A stretch of DNA of 64,000 nt from JASGTU01 sp963821815 (GCA_963821815.1 CAWGFG010000006.1:2604001-2668000), one strand, 5' to 3'. Positions 55,275-64,000 are shown, counted from the stretch's first letter. Notes: generated by a model from the sequence alone, not told the origin. A program made the numbers and translations.

Positions 55275-56009
55275 TCACCCAAACTTCAGCCTGCGGAAAC
55301 GCTCCACATGACGGACTGAGCCGTCTTCCTGTTTCTCGCCCCAGCGTTCCTTCCAGCGCTCCTGCGCCTTCTCGGGCTCGGCAATCTGGCTTTCGTGGCA
55401 GAGAATCGCGTCGATCTTCTGCTCCACAACATCGGAAATGTCCACTTCAACGGTGGCGCCTTCGTGCCCCACGATGTAGAGTTGCTTAATCTTGTGCGGT
55501 GCGTAGCCCTCGTCCATTAGTTCAGGAAAGAACATCATGTTGTCGGTGGCTGGGAAAATAGCTTCCAGCGCCACTACTCCCGCATTGCGATGGTCGGGGT
55601 GGTTGATATAGCCTTCGCCTCCAAAATATCGTTCGGGATTTTGGCAGATAATCAACTCGGGACGAATCCGACGGATTTCACGCGTGACGCGCATGCGCAG
55701 TTCGGGCGTGGACTCGAGAAATCCGTCCTCCTCACCCATGAACAGAACGTCTTTTACACCGCACTTTGCTGCGGACTTCTTCTGCTCAACCTTCCGCATG
55801 GCGATCAACTGGTTGCGCGTAATCGTGGGATTATGGTTCCCCTTATCGCCGTTGGTCAGAATCATATACGTGACTTCAATCCCCGCCTGTGCCATCTTGA
55901 TGACAGTACCTGAACAGGAAAAATCGGGATCATCTGGATGTGCCATGATGAGCATGACCCGCTTGACGTCAGTCCAGTCCGGTTCTTGATAACTAGTCTC
56001 CTCGGCCAT
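55275..56009 (-). CDS. PIG-L/LmbE-family zinc deacetylase
   Basis: 244-residue de-N-acetylase of the PIG-L superfamily, which acts on GlcNAc-containing conjugates (GPI, mycothiol, bacillithiol or polysaccharide precursors). ATG 56009 with AGGGG six bases before. The zinc motif AHPDD is at 23-27, with the third ligand His in NHPDHRNAG and the supporting SQNPERYFGGEGYINHPD block. The exact substrate is not determined. It is convergent with the sugar importer and downstream of the ferredoxin terminator. Confidence 0.93.
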   Translation of the reverse strand: MAEETSYQEPDWTDVKRVMLIMAHPDDPDFSCSGTVIKMAQAGIEVTYMILTNGDKGNHNPTITRNQLIAMRKVEQKKSAAKCGVKDVLFMGEEDGFLESTPELRMRVTREIRRIRPELIICQNPERYFGGEGYINHPDHRNAGVVALEAIFPATDNMMFFPELMDEGYAPHKIKQLYIVGHEGATVEVDISDVVEQKIDAILCHESQIAEPEKAQERWKERWGEKQEDGSVRHVERFRRLKFG

Positions 56010-56084
56010 TTACAACCCCTGTCTATTGACCTCTTGAATGAATGGTTCCCATAGCCGTTTAGGGTACACCAACCACATGAAAAC

Positions 56085-56109
56085 AAAAAAACCTCCGCCG
56101 AAGCGGAGG
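56085..56109 (-). terminator. Strong intrinsic terminator after the ferredoxin gene
   Basis: Minus-strand stem GCCTCCGC / GCGGAGG around a UUCG loop (56092-56098, 56103-56109), followed by seven T. It begins 24 bases after the ferredoxin stop. Confidence 0.9.
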
Positions 56110-56132
56110 CTCGTAACACTCTGGAATTTCGA

Positions 56133-56408
56133 TCAACCCATATCGTTTGCAGCGTAGCCCGGTCCTTCGGTGAAGAACAGAGCATTGAGCTCAGTAGTGT
56201 ACGCATATTCTTCGGGCAGATCCTCTTCCGGAAGAATCGCTTCCACCGGGCATTCTGGTACACATGCGCCGCAGTCGATGCAGGTTTCGGGATCGATATA
56301 GTACCACGGCCATTCGTCTTCCGGTTGACCTGGTACAATGCACTCAACTGGGCATACTTCCACGCATGCGCCATCGCGAATGCAGAGATCGAAAATCACA
56401 TGAGTCAT
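56133..56408 (-). CDS. fdxA: Ferredoxin, probable 7Fe ([3Fe-4S][4Fe-4S]) type
   Basis: 91-residue soluble electron carrier; GGAGG lies seven bases before the ATG. Cysteines: C9, C15, C19, C23 and C43, C46, C49, C53. The second set (CIDCGACVPECP) is a normal C-x2-C-x2-C-x3-C-P. The first reads C9-x5-C15-x3-C19-P and lacks the central Cys of C-x2-C-x2-C, as in 7Fe ferredoxins, so one 3Fe and one 4Fe cluster are predicted. The C-terminal 30 residues (PEEDLPEEYAYTTELNALFF) are the usual extension. Its partner is unknown. Confidence 0.93.
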   Translation of the reverse strand: MTHVIFDLCIRDGACVEVCPVECIVPGQPEDEWPWYYIDPETCIDCGACVPECPVEAILPEEDLPEEYAYTTELNALFFTEGPGYAANDMG

Positions 56409-56821
56409 TTAGAGATCCTCCTAGGCTAGCAATAGCCACTAGTACGGTTGTGTCTCGTCATACCTATAGACAACGTGCAATGATGTACAGAGTCTCTTCC
56501 AGTTTGGGCGATGACACAAGTTAATGGACGGTGTTTTATAAATAGCTCTGAGGTATACAACTTTGCACTCTGGTACTCATGTCGAATACCATTCGATCGG
56601 ACAAATAACGAATAACCTACACTAGGTTATGAACACAAAGCGATTGTACTTGCCATCGGGGCAAATGTCAAAATATTTCCTCTTGCCATTCCAGCAATTC
56701 ACCGACCCAGTTACCGTATGCATATACGCCGCAACACAGATGGTTAGTTACGCCTACTATTCGTCCCGCTAAGATCTCTATTCGAAATGGATATGAGTTC
56801 GGATTCGCGGTGATAGCCAGG
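56409..56821. other. Intergenic region ferredoxin / Crp regulator
   Basis: 413 bases, no gene. I see only AT-rich stretches (56530-56680) and no recognisable regulatory site; no strong promoter for the ferredoxin. Confidence 0.5.
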
Positions 56822-57529
56822 TTAACTCTCAGCGATTTCGCTCAGGGCCTCCATGTTTAGAACTGTGATGCGCTTGCGACCGATCTCGATGAGGCCTTGC
56901 CCCTTCATGTCGTTGAGTACCTGTGTTGCGGTCTCACGATAAGTGCCCACGCTCTCAGCTAAATCCTGATGCGTCAATCCGGTGATGGTCTCGCTCTGCT
57001 GCTCCTCGGAAAGGCGAATCAACAGACTGGCTAGGCGAGCCGGAATGCCCTTGAACGCCATGTTTTCCAAGCGCTCTTCCGCCTCGCGCAATCGCTTTCC
57101 GGTAATTTCCAAGATACGCAACGCAACACGCGGCTTGCTCAGAATCATACGTTCCAAATCCGTCCGGCTCATCACACAGATAAGGCAATCGTCCACAGCC
57201 TCAGCGAAGGTATTGTGCATGCGCGTACCCAGCAGCGCCATCTCACCAAACAGCGTGTGCGGGCCAAGCGTCGTTATGACCAGTTTCTTACCCTCAGGGC
57301 TAATGCGATAAAGCTGTACACTGCCTTCTTTCAGGATAAACAGCACCTCACCTGGTTCCTCCGGTCGGTAGAAAACCCGTCCGCGCGATACCGTACTCAT
57401 GGTTGTAATGCGGTTGAGCTCTTCCATCTCGCGCGGCGACAGGTCTTGAAAAACGGCCATCTCCGACAGGTAACGCATCTTCTCGTCAGGTTGTGAAATC
57501 TCGTTCGTTTGTTCGGCGCTTGTCGCCAC
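56822..57529 (-). CDS. Crp/Fnr-family transcriptional regulator
   Basis: 235 residues; GTG start at 57529 with AGGAG nine bases before. The N-terminal cyclic-nucleotide-binding domain (about 25-140) has GEVLFILKEGSVQLYRISPE and GPHTLFGEMALLGTR. A coiled dimer helix and a winged helix (THQDLAESVGTYRETATQVL, DMKGQGLIEIGRKRI) follow. In the cNMP pocket GEMALLGTRMHNTFAEAVD has a Glu but no R-S pair typical of cAMP binding, and there are no Fnr Cys, so the ligand is open. It is 67 bases downstream of the thioredoxin-fold gene and likely in its operon. Confidence 0.93.
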   Translation of the reverse strand: MATSAEQTNEISQPDEKMRYLSEMAVFQDLSPREMEELNRITTMSTVSRGRVFYRPEEPGEVLFILKEGSVQLYRISPEGKKLVITTLGPHTLFGEMALLGTRMHNTFAEAVDDCLICVMSRTDLERMILSKPRVALRILEITGKRLREAEERLENMAFKGIPARLASLLIRLSEEQQSETITGLTHQDLAESVGTYRETATQVLNDMKGQGLIEIGRKRITVLNMEALSEIAES

Positions 57530-57596
57530 GGTTGCTCACTCCTGCTCTTGATTACCTCGGATGATAGGTAGATGTTGCGCAATACAGCTTGCCGAC

Positions 57597-57929
57597 TCAG
57601 TCATCGGATATGCCAGTAGTTCGCCCGCTAAATTCGTCTTCAATCATCTGGTCAGACGGATTCCCAAGTGACCATACTCGCCCGTTCAACAGGTAGGTTG
57701 GCGTGGCAAACACTTCCTCCGGACGTTGCTCCGGCATCGCACCTAGATCGATGACTTCAACTTTGACCAACGGATACCGAGTACGAATACGTTCTGCCAC
57801 ATCATAGGAAAAACTACAAGACGGACAGTGTTCTGTCACGAAAATCCGCAGATGGGCTGCATTCGCACCGTGACGGCTCTTGCCATGTAATTCTGCGTCA
57901 CTCGCTCGCCGTTCATGACAGTCCGCCAT
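57597..57929 (-). CDS. Thioredoxin-fold / glutaredoxin-like protein
   Basis: 110 residues from ATG 57929, which has GGAGGG five to six bases upstream; a longer reading from 57959 is less likely. C35-P-S-C38 within IFVTEHCPSCSF is the active site of the redox fold, VEVIDLGAMPEQRPEEVF the middle, and FATPTYLLNGRVWSLGNP contains the cis-Pro. The basic, His-rich N-terminus (HERRASDAELHGKSRHG) is atypical. It may reduce a disulfide or sense redox state together with the adjacent Crp/Fnr regulator. Confidence 0.86.
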   Translation of the reverse strand: MADCHERRASDAELHGKSRHGANAAHLRIFVTEHCPSCSFSYDVAERIRTRYPLVKVEVIDLGAMPEQRPEEVFATPTYLLNGRVWSLGNPSDQMIEDEFSGRTTGISDD

Positions 57930-58218
57930 TACAACCCTCCAATCGCATCCCGTAATCACAATTCTTGCACAGTCGTTGTCCAGAGTATTCTGGTTGCCTT
58001 GTCAACAAATCCCTCTGCTGGCATGGTATAGAAAAGTGCGGCTGGCTACTGTGATACGGCTTACGTCGGAGTCGCTATTTGTACTTACGACGCAATAATG
58101 CGATTTCAACCCATTATAGACCCAGATACTGTGAGTGCAAGAGTACAAATTGAAATAGGCACGAGATGATTAATATGTTCCTCGCTAGCATCATTGTGCA
58201 CATACGATCATAGATTGT
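57930..58218. other. Divergent intergenic region thioredoxin-fold / beta-propeller genes
   Basis: No gene in the 324-base gap 57930-58253. AT-rich sequence is centred on 58090-58200. The right end is the beta-propeller promoter; I see no promoter for the thioredoxin-fold gene. Confidence 0.5.
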
Positions 58219-58247
58219 TTGAGTGAAGGGTTATTTCTTGCTACAAT
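58219..58247 (+). promoter_or_regulatory. Promoter of the beta-propeller gene, predicted leaderless start
   Basis: TTGAGT (58219-58224), 17-base spacer, TACAAT (58242-58247) with an extended TGC. The ATG at 58254 starts six bases after the hexamer and there is no ribosome site, so the mRNA should begin at the ATG. Confidence 0.65.
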
Positions 58248-58253
58248 GCGAAT

Positions 58254-60398
58254 ATGTCCCAGGCGCCGCGCAGTCAACCGCCACCGCCTCGCCCCACGCC
58301 GGACGATCCGTACAAGTTGCAACCTATTCAACCGGCGCCCGAGCGGAACGTAACAGCCGAAATCATCACGATCAGTGTGATCGCTGCCGGTGTTGTGTTG
58401 CTTGCTATCGCGGCCATGCTCTGGTACCGCGACAATATTGCTAGACGTCCGGAATCCATGCCCACTGTGGCTGTGGCTACACTTACGCCCGGCGATGATG
58501 GGACGCAGAATGACGCTACAGCCGTTCCTGCGGCGATAATATCGCCTACGATCATTGCAACTCAGGCATCGTCTCAGCCTGAAATTCACATTCCTTCTGT
58601 TTCATCCGACCAACATATACCGCTGAATACTGCCAGTGGCACGCCTCCCGGCACGCCGCTGTTGCCGTCGTCTGGCAGCACATCCGTACCGGCGAATGAG
58701 CAGCAGATAACATTAACGCCTACAGAAACCGCGATACCCGGTCCGCAAATTATATCGCTGCCCTATTTATCTTTTCAGGAGCCGGAGCCCACTGCGACAC
58801 CGACCGAAACGCTCGCTCCTACAGCTACACCTCCTGACATCACGGCGGCAGCACCCTCCGAGACCCCAATTGCGACGTTCACACCGGCCGGTACGCCCAT
58901 CGTCACGCCAGGTCCGCCGGCAGCTGCTGCAACTCCCACGCCGGCGTCAACCGGTATTCCCTTCGTGGATGACGATATGAAGGCGTTCATGGCAGTCCAG
59001 GCCGATTTCCGACTTGGTCCGTCTACTATCTTCACGGCTACCGACACGCTAGGCGCTAACGAGGAAATCAGCTTGCGTGGGCGAGACAATCCGGGAGAGT
59101 GGGTATATGTCTGTTGTGTGGACGATGACGATGATAATCAAGAGAGAGATAACCTAGCATGGGTGCGACAGGTATCCGTGCGAATCCAGGGCAATGAACT
59201 CGGGGGCGTGGAAGAGGGAGATGAAGGGTATTTCGACCGCAACCAAGCTAGATGGCTGCCGGTAGTTGCGCCTCGATTCGACTTGCGCCCGCTTCCCACT
59301 GTGACAGCTCCACCGGTTAATGTCTTTCCGCTGCACAGATACACGCCTGACAATCGGGGCCAGCTCACGTCACTGCCCGATCTGTCCAGTGCACAGAAAC
59401 TTTGGTCTGTGGAACCGGAAACCGGCGGTTCGCTCTTGTCGCCTTTGGTGGTGTCGGGCAGTTATGTCTATGCAGGCAGCAGCGACAGCCATATTTACGC
59501 GTGGGATAGAGTCAACGGCAGTCAAGCAGCTAGACACCAACTGCCAGCCAACGTCTCCGTCGCTCCAGCGTACGATGACGGATTGGTTTACGTGGCAGCA
59601 GAAAACGGCTATATTTACGCGCTGCAAGACCCGATCAACGAGCAGCCCATCTGGAGCTATCAGATGGGAAGTCCCCCCCTCACAGGCATCAACGTATTCA
59701 GCCGCACGCTGTTCGTGGGAATCAGCGGTCAATTGCTCGCCGTCGACGGCGAGGATGGTTCTCTTGTCGGCAGCCTGCCGAACTCAGCTGATCCGCTCTA
59801 CCCGACGATTGGCGGTCAGTTGCTGTTCGTCTACAACGGAAATCTGATTGCCTATGACATCATGACCCTCCTCGAAGAGGACGCCGAGAATATCGTATGG
59901 CAGTTACCCATCGGCTCTGCACAAGTGATCCCGGTCTATTCTTCGCCGGGCATCGAAAGCCAGGCGGAGCTGTTCGTAGCCGGCACGAACAATCACATCT
60001 TCAACATCGACGCCAATACGGGCGTGATCAACTGGGATGAAGACAACGAAGAGGCGATCACGAGCTTCGCCGTCAATGACAATACGCTGTTCATCGCAGG
60101 CGACGGATATATTAAGGCGCGTACTCGCGCTGCCGCTGAAGACGTCGATTCAAACCCGGTGCTGTGGCGGACAGCAATTGCTGGGCGAGTTCTGGATGGT
60201 CTTTTGGTGAACAACAATCGGATCATCGCTTTCTCGCAGAGTGGGAACGTTCTTTACCTCGATGCCACCAACGGCTACGTCTTAAATACGCTCGTTACCT
60301 ATCCAGCCCAACCGACCGCAGCCGGTGCGGTTAGCGGCAACTATGTGTACGTGCCCGGACAAAACGGCAAACTGTACGGCTATCAGCAGACGCCATGA
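58254..60398 (+). CDS. Membrane-anchored PQQ-like beta-propeller protein with SH3-like domain
   Basis: 714 residues. A Pro-rich cytoplasmic tail (about 1-33) is followed by one membrane helix (about 38-60) and a long Thr/Pro/Ala linker (about 65-240), so the rest is extracytoplasmic. Next comes an SH3-like domain (about 243-305, AVQADFRLGPSTIFTATDTL, EWVYVCCVDDDD). The C-terminal half is a PQQ-type beta-propeller with blades such as YVYAGSSDSHIYAWDRVNGS, GLVYVAAENGYIYALQDP and NHIFNIDANTG. I see no PQQ or catalytic residues, so it is probably a binding or scaffold propeller like BamB. Its stop overlaps the start of the next gene by four bases. Confidence 0.9.
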   Translation: MSQAPRSQPPPPRPTPDDPYKLQPIQPAPERNVTAEIITISVIAAGVVLLAIAAMLWYRDNIARRPESMPTVAVATLTPGDDGTQNDATAVPAAIISPTIIATQASSQPEIHIPSVSSDQHIPLNTASGTPPGTPLLPSSGSTSVPANEQQITLTPTETAIPGPQIISLPYLSFQEPEPTATPTETLAPTATPPDITAAAPSETPIATFTPAGTPIVTPGPPAAAATPTPASTGIPFVDDDMKAFMAVQADFRLGPSTIFTATDTLGANEEISLRGRDNPGEWVYVCCVDDDDDNQERDNLAWVRQVSVRIQGNELGGVEEGDEGYFDRNQARWLPVVAPRFDLRPLPTVTAPPVNVFPLHRYTPDNRGQLTSLPDLSSAQKLWSVEPETGGSLLSPLVVSGSYVYAGSSDSHIYAWDRVNGSQAARHQLPANVSVAPAYDDGLVYVAAENGYIYALQDPINEQPIWSYQMGSPPLTGINVFSRTLFVGISGQLLAVDGEDGSLVGSLPNSADPLYPTIGGQLLFVYNGNLIAYDIMTLLEEDAENIVWQLPIGSAQVIPVYSSPGIESQAELFVAGTNNHIFNIDANTGVINWDEDNEEAITSFAVNDNTLFIAGDGYIKARTRAAAEDVDSNPVLWRTAIAGRVLDGLLVNNNRIIAFSQSGNVLYLDATNGYVLNTLVTYPAQPTAAGAVSGNYVYVPGQNGKLYGYQQTP

Positions 60399-61888
60399 CC
60401 GGCAACCCCACTGGCGCTCCCTCCAGTTCACGCACGTTATCACGGCCAGGTTGGGATGCACTGCTACTGGCCATTCTCGTTTTTGCTTTGCTTCAGATTA
60501 CCGGTTTGGCGGAAGCCGGTGTGCTGCCTAATCGTGTCGCCGACGTGTTGCAGCATCCGCTGTTGGGCAATATTCTGCCGACATCCGGTGAGCAAGCCTT
60601 CGGTGACACCGGACCGCGTCCAGGCGATCCCATCGGCCTGACACTCATCGCCATCACGCTAGGACTGCTGCTGCTCTACTTCGTCATCGACCTCAGTCTG
60701 CAGGAGAAGCGTCAGTCGCAAGTTAAGTGGATCCTGATGGTCGGTATCCTGCTCAGCATGGTATTCCTGCCCACGACCAAGCTGATTCTGTTGCGTCAAC
60801 AGAGCGGACCGGCAAGCTACACGCACGACGGCGGCGTCATTCAGACGGAGGCGGCTATTAACTTCTTCGTCCACGGACAGAACCCGTACACGCTCGATTA
60901 TACCGACACACCTATGGCTGAATGGGGGTTCAATCGCTATCGAACTGCGCTCTACCATTACCCATACCTTCCGTGGACATTTGTCTTCAGCAGTCCCTTT
61001 TACCTCATGGGGCAAGCCACGGGAAGTTACGACCAGCGCTGGATTTATATGTTATTGTTGGCAATCGCACTGGCCTTGGCGCCGCGTTTGGCCGGTACAA
61101 CGAAGGCGAAACTGGCTCTCGTCGCCGTCCTTGGCCTCAATCCTATCATGGCGTTGGACGTCATTTTCGGTCAAAACGATTCCTTCGTCCTCAGTTGGCT
61201 TGTCATATCATTAGTAGCCTATTCCATTTGGCGGCAAGGAAACGCAAACGGAGCGCGGCCGGTTTGGGCATTGCGGCTATCGACAATAAGCTTTGGATTG
61301 GCCTGTGCCAGCAAACCGACAGCATGGTTTATGGCGCCATTCTATTTGCTGCTCCTGGTCTACGATGAATTAGCGCAACGACCAGTCACCTGGACCAGTT
61401 TGGTGCAGATAATACCGGCAATGATACGCAGGGGTTGGCTTGCTGCAGCAGCTTTCTTGATTCTCATACTCCCCTATGTACTGTGGGACTTCGGCTCGCT
61501 CTACGACGATGTGTGGCGCTGGAGCAGTGGCAAGGGGGATACTGGCTATCAGATTTGGGGTTGGGGCGCCAGCAATTTCATACTAGCCTTCGGCTGGGTA
61601 GAAGACCGCTTCAGTTCGTGGCCATTCTGGATGATAGAAATAGCAGTAGCGTTTCCGCTACTGCTTTGGTTCATCCGTCGCCAACAACGCAGCTGCACAA
61701 TCGCAAACGCGTGCTGGCACTACGGGATCCTTTTGTTGGGTTTCTTCTACGGAAGCCGCTTCCTAAACGAGAATTATCTGGGCTACATCCTCGCTTTTCT
61801 GGCCATCGGTATCTTCAGCGAGGTACATGGGTTGCGCGATGAAGATTATGCGCCTTCCATCTCCATTTCAAGCTCAACCTCAGGCTGA
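60395..61888 (+). CDS. GT-C-like multi-pass membrane protein
   Basis: 497 residues, translated through an ATGA overlap with the propeller gene. Helix 1 at about 20-40, then an early extracytoplasmic loop (about 45-80), then about ten helices. A loop after helix 3 has HDGGVIQTEAAINFFVHGQNPY, and the LNPIMALDVIFGQNDSFVLSW and FGLACASKPTAWFMAPFYLL segments resemble mannosyl/arabinosyl-type GT-C (DUF2029/GT87-like) proteins. A lipid-linked sugar transfer at the outer face is the likely role, unproven. The last 43 bases overlap the end of the convergent RpiR gene. Confidence 0.85.
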   Translation: MTGNPTGAPSSSRTLSRPGWDALLLAILVFALLQITGLAEAGVLPNRVADVLQHPLLGNILPTSGEQAFGDTGPRPGDPIGLTLIAITLGLLLLYFVIDLSLQEKRQSQVKWILMVGILLSMVFLPTTKLILLRQQSGPASYTHDGGVIQTEAAINFFVHGQNPYTLDYTDTPMAEWGFNRYRTALYHYPYLPWTFVFSSPFYLMGQATGSYDQRWIYMLLLAIALALAPRLAGTTKAKLALVAVLGLNPIMALDVIFGQNDSFVLSWLVISLVAYSIWRQGNANGARPVWALRLSTISFGLACASKPTAWFMAPFYLLLLVYDELAQRPVTWTSLVQIIPAMIRRGWLAAAAFLILILPYVLWDFGSLYDDVWRWSSGKGDTGYQIWGWGASNFILAFGWVEDRFSSWPFWMIEIAVAFPLLLWFIRRQQRSCTIANACWHYGILLLGFFYGSRFLNENYLGYILAFLAIGIFSEVHGLRDEDYAPSISISSSTSG

Positions 61889-62712
61889 GTTAGAAACTCG
61901 TAGATAACCTCAAATTCCTGTTGGAACGCAGCAGCCGTGGTATCGCTATCGCGCACCGCTACTTGAATTAATGCTGACATCGCGGCCACAATTGCAACGA
62001 TACTTGGCAATGGCCCGGCAACATCGGTTGGCGCAAATACGACTTGGTCTGACATACGGTTTACCGGGCTCGCCAACGATCCGACAATGCCCAGCGTGGG
62101 ACAACCTTTGTTGCGCGCATAGGAGAGTGCATCTGCGACCGCGTCACCGTATTGTGTTGCACTGATGCCGACTACGAGCGTATCCGGTCTTAGGCTGATC
62201 AGTGTGCCCGACATACGAACTGCATCGTCGCCGGCAGCTTCCGCCGAAATACCGCGATGGCGCAACTGCTCTGATGCCAACTGTGCGGCGGCGCTGGCGT
62301 AGCCCTCAGCGAAAATGATTACGTGAGCTGCGTCATCAAACATTGCAGCCACGCGGCGGATATGGTCTGGTGGGTTGTGAATCAGCATTTCGTGCAGATT
62401 GTGTTGTTCCTGCTCAGCGCGGTCGGTGAACGCGCCAGCCGGATCTGAAGGTTTCAGTTCTTTGGGTTCATAGGCGGCGTAGATTTCAGACTTAACCTGC
62501 TCTCGGATGTCATTTAGCAGTTCGGGATACCCGTTGTAGCCAAGACGTTGCGAGAACCGCACGACGGTTGTCGTATCCACACCCACAGAAAATGCCAACT
62601 GGGCAGCCGTCATGAACGACACTTCATAATAGTTGCTCATGATGTAGTCGGCTACCTTACGATAGCTTCGACTCAAGTGATCATAATACTCTCGGATTTT
62701 TTCTCGATACAT
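61846..62712 (-). CDS. RpiR/MurR-family transcriptional regulator with SIS domain
   Basis: 288 residues from ATG 62712 with AGG upstream; the 62784 reading adds a doubtful leader. The N-terminal HTH_6 helix-turn-helix (REKIREYYDHLSRSYRKVAD, LAFSVGVDTTTVVRFSQRLG) is followed by a sugar-isomerase (SIS) domain (about 125-260) with IIFAEGYASAAAQLASEQLR, DTLVVGISATQYGDAVADAL and IVGSLASPVN, which binds a sugar phosphate. The regulated genes are unknown; a 12-bp direct repeat lies just upstream. It overlaps the convergent GT-C gene at its 3' end. Confidence 0.92.
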   Translation of the reverse strand: MYREKIREYYDHLSRSYRKVADYIMSNYYEVSFMTAAQLAFSVGVDTTTVVRFSQRLGYNGYPELLNDIREQVKSEIYAAYEPKELKPSDPAGAFTDRAEQEQHNLHEMLIHNPPDHIRRVAAMFDDAAHVIIFAEGYASAAAQLASEQLRHRGISAEAAGDDAVRMSGTLISLRPDTLVVGISATQYGDAVADALSYARNKGCPTLGIVGSLASPVNRMSDQVVFAPTDVAGPLPSIVAIVAAMSALIQVAVRDSDTTAAAFQQEFEVIYEFLTQPEVELEMEMEGA

Positions 62713-62808
62713 CTTGTACCTGTCCCGTCTTTTTCTGCATGGCCGAACATCTGACGCCGGTGAACAGTGTGTAACTGCTACCATTTTTGATGACGTGCAA
62801 CCAGAAAA

Positions 62809-62841
62809 AACAGTACGGTCTCTTGTGGAAACCAGAAAAAA
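62809..62841. repeat. 12-bp direct repeat upstream of the RpiR gene
   Basis: AACCAGAAAAAA occurs at 62809-62820 and again at 62830-62841, 21 bases start to start (two helical turns), 97-129 bases upstream of the RpiR start. Such spacing fits a dimeric regulator on one DNA face, perhaps the RpiR protein itself. Confidence 0.5.
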
Positions 62842-63324
62842 TACAATAGATGTTGCTACGAAACTGGAAGAAAGTTGAGTCGCTGTATGAGTGAAACATC
62901 AAGTGTGCCGATGCCGGGGTGCGTGCAGGAATCTAGCAATAGGAGGCCCGATATAGACTGCCAATTTAATCAACATTTACCCACGAAAGCCTACCATTTT
63001 GTGTCCGCAGAATATTGTGCGGACTGACAAATTTAATGGTGAATCGCCGTTTGTACGCCTGCAGATTCGACAGTTTCATTCGCCATAATGCATGGGCGTT
63101 TCGGTGCCACTGGTTCACTTGGTTTCAGCTCTACACTGTGTACAAATCCATACAGCACGGAGCCGTATGCCTGCGGTATGCTATTGTTGATTCTATTCCG
63201 GTTAAGTACCAGGTCTAGACGAAATCAGCCGGAACACAGGGATGCCAGACTACGTTAAAAGTAGGGTAGAAATTGCCATTGAAGCTTGTTGCCAGCGCCG
63301 AACGCCAAGTGATAACATAGCGAA
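62842..63324. other. Divergent intergenic region RpiR / right-end gene
   Basis: About 480 bases, no credible gene. Near the right end TTGCCA (63289-63294), a 16-base spacer and GATAAC (63311-63316) could be a promoter for the final gene, again ending eight bases before its ATG. Otherwise I see nothing. Confidence 0.45.
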
Positions 63325-64000
63325 ATGATGTCTGCTGGGTTGATGGAAATTCTTCGCCGCCAGATTCAGAAATGGCGGCGTTACTTATGGATAGCGCTAG
63401 CTGCCCTGTTGGTTGGTACGACAGTGAGCTTTGGCGCGCACAGCATCTATGCAACGACTAAACAGCAGGAATCGATAACGACGCAAAATAGTCCCACCGT
63501 CACGCCTATCGTGACAGCCACGGCTACCTCGACGCCTACAATCACACTTGTCGCGCAGCGAAATCGCAGCAGGTTACCCTTGCTTCCGCGTCCGCGTATC
63601 CAGTCACCATTGCTGGGCAGCGGCGGCGATCCCGGCGAAAACACAGGAGTCTTTCGATTGCCAGCCGGCGATCGCTTCGAGTCACCATTGATGTCGCCCA
63701 CAGTACCCGTCGCCGCCACAATCACTTCGACCCGCGCGGTCAGCGCTACCGACGAGATCACAATGTCGAAGGCAGCTGACATTTCGAATACGACGTCCGT
63801 GACCGCCATAACCGGTATAACAAGCACAGGTGAGCTTACCGTTGCGGCAGTTGAGTCCGAGTCAATCGCTGCGTCTTACACCATGTCGGACACGTCACCG
63901 TTGACCGCGACCTATACGGTTTCGATTACCGGCTTGGTCACAACCGAGTCGCTCACTGACGGCGTTGCCGTTTCCAGTGAACCAACGCATGCTGAAGAGA
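63325..64000 (+). CDS. Thr/Ser-rich membrane-anchored or secreted protein (partial)
   Basis: The frame is open from ATG 63325 to the window end (225 codons), with no ribosome site. Alternatives are the ATG at 63328 and the one at 63343. A basic stretch (RRQIQKWRRYLW) and one hydrophobic helix (about 20-38) form a signal anchor. Then follow linkers rich in Thr, Ser, Val and Pro (ITTQNSPTVTPIVTATATST) and two short repeats of the S-P-L-x-x-S-P/S-P-L-L type. Composition resembles the linker of the propeller gene product. No domain is recognisable in the visible part; the functional domain is probably past the window. Confidence 0.65.
   Translation, partial: MMSAGLMEILRRQIQKWRRYLWIALAALLVGTTVSFGAHSIYATTKQQESITTQNSPTVTPIVTATATSTPTITLVAQRNRSRLPLLPRPRIQSPLLGSGGDPGENTGVFRLPAGDRFESPLMSPTVPVAATITSTRAVSATDEITMSKAADISNTTSVTAITGITSTGELTVAAVESESIAASYTMSDTSPLTATYTVSITGLVTTESLTDGVAVSSEPTHAEE

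Overview
This window is ordinary chromosomal DNA from a free-living heterotrophic bacterium, most likely a Chloroflexota member of the Anaerolineae/Caldilineae type. That assignment is inferred from gene content only: a type 2 isopentenyl-diphosphate isomerase beside a polyprenyl synthase, an archaeal-type phosphoglycerate mutase, DUF2079 and YfhO giant membrane proteins, MurA with Asp at the fosfomycin site, and many sugar and peptide ABC lipoproteins. I found no rRNA, tRNA, CRISPR array, transposase, integrase or phage gene.

Layout. 1-984 holds the 5' part of glgC (minus). 1339-3438 is an unrecognised two-gene module. 3482-9649 (minus) is a cell-envelope sugar cluster: GT4 glycosyltransferase, atypical SDR, DegT aminotransferase and a frameshifted DUF2079 protein. 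9923-11584 is a secreted multi-domain LysM protein. 12340-14484 is an isoprenoid operon (fni, prenyl synthase). 14594-18241 (minus) is a pyruvate/acetoin dehydrogenase operon (E1 alpha, E1 beta, frameshifted E2). Next come a Cys/Met gamma-family PLP enzyme, topA, an alpha/alpha-barrel glycosidase, an orphan sugar-binding lipoprotein, YfhO, plsX, a NERD-like membrane protein, radC, a frameshifted unknown gene, a DtxR regulator with a sulfotransferase, a membrane-tethered Trm112-like protein and apgM.

36362-37468 encodes a lone MsmX/UgpC-type ATPase. It is a plausible shared ATPase for the two sugar systems here, the orphan binding protein at 24764 and the permease pair plus binding protein at 50810-55124. 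37772-42933 (minus) is a peptide ABC operon (binding protein, DppB, DppC, M20 peptidase) with no ATPase of its own. Then follow a membrane protein with gyrB, murA, a YgeY-like hydrolase with carbamate kinase, the sugar importer, a PIG-L deacetylase, a ferredoxin, a thioredoxin-fold protein with a Crp/Fnr regulator, a beta-propeller protein overlapping a GT-C-like membrane protein, an RpiR regulator, and the start of a Thr/Ser-rich anchored protein that runs off the right end.

The signals most worth a second look are: a recurring promoter layout that predicts leaderless mRNAs (before the GT4, glycosidase, DtxR and beta-propeller genes); a probable AUU start codon in DppB; a MalF-like permease with about 245 inserted hydrophobic residues; an SDR without the catalytic Tyr; MurA with Cys to Asp; and three single-base frameshifts in otherwise well-conserved genes, which may be sequencing errors. 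No defence or other wholly new multi-gene system was evident. The best candidate for undescribed biology is the 1339-3438 pair.
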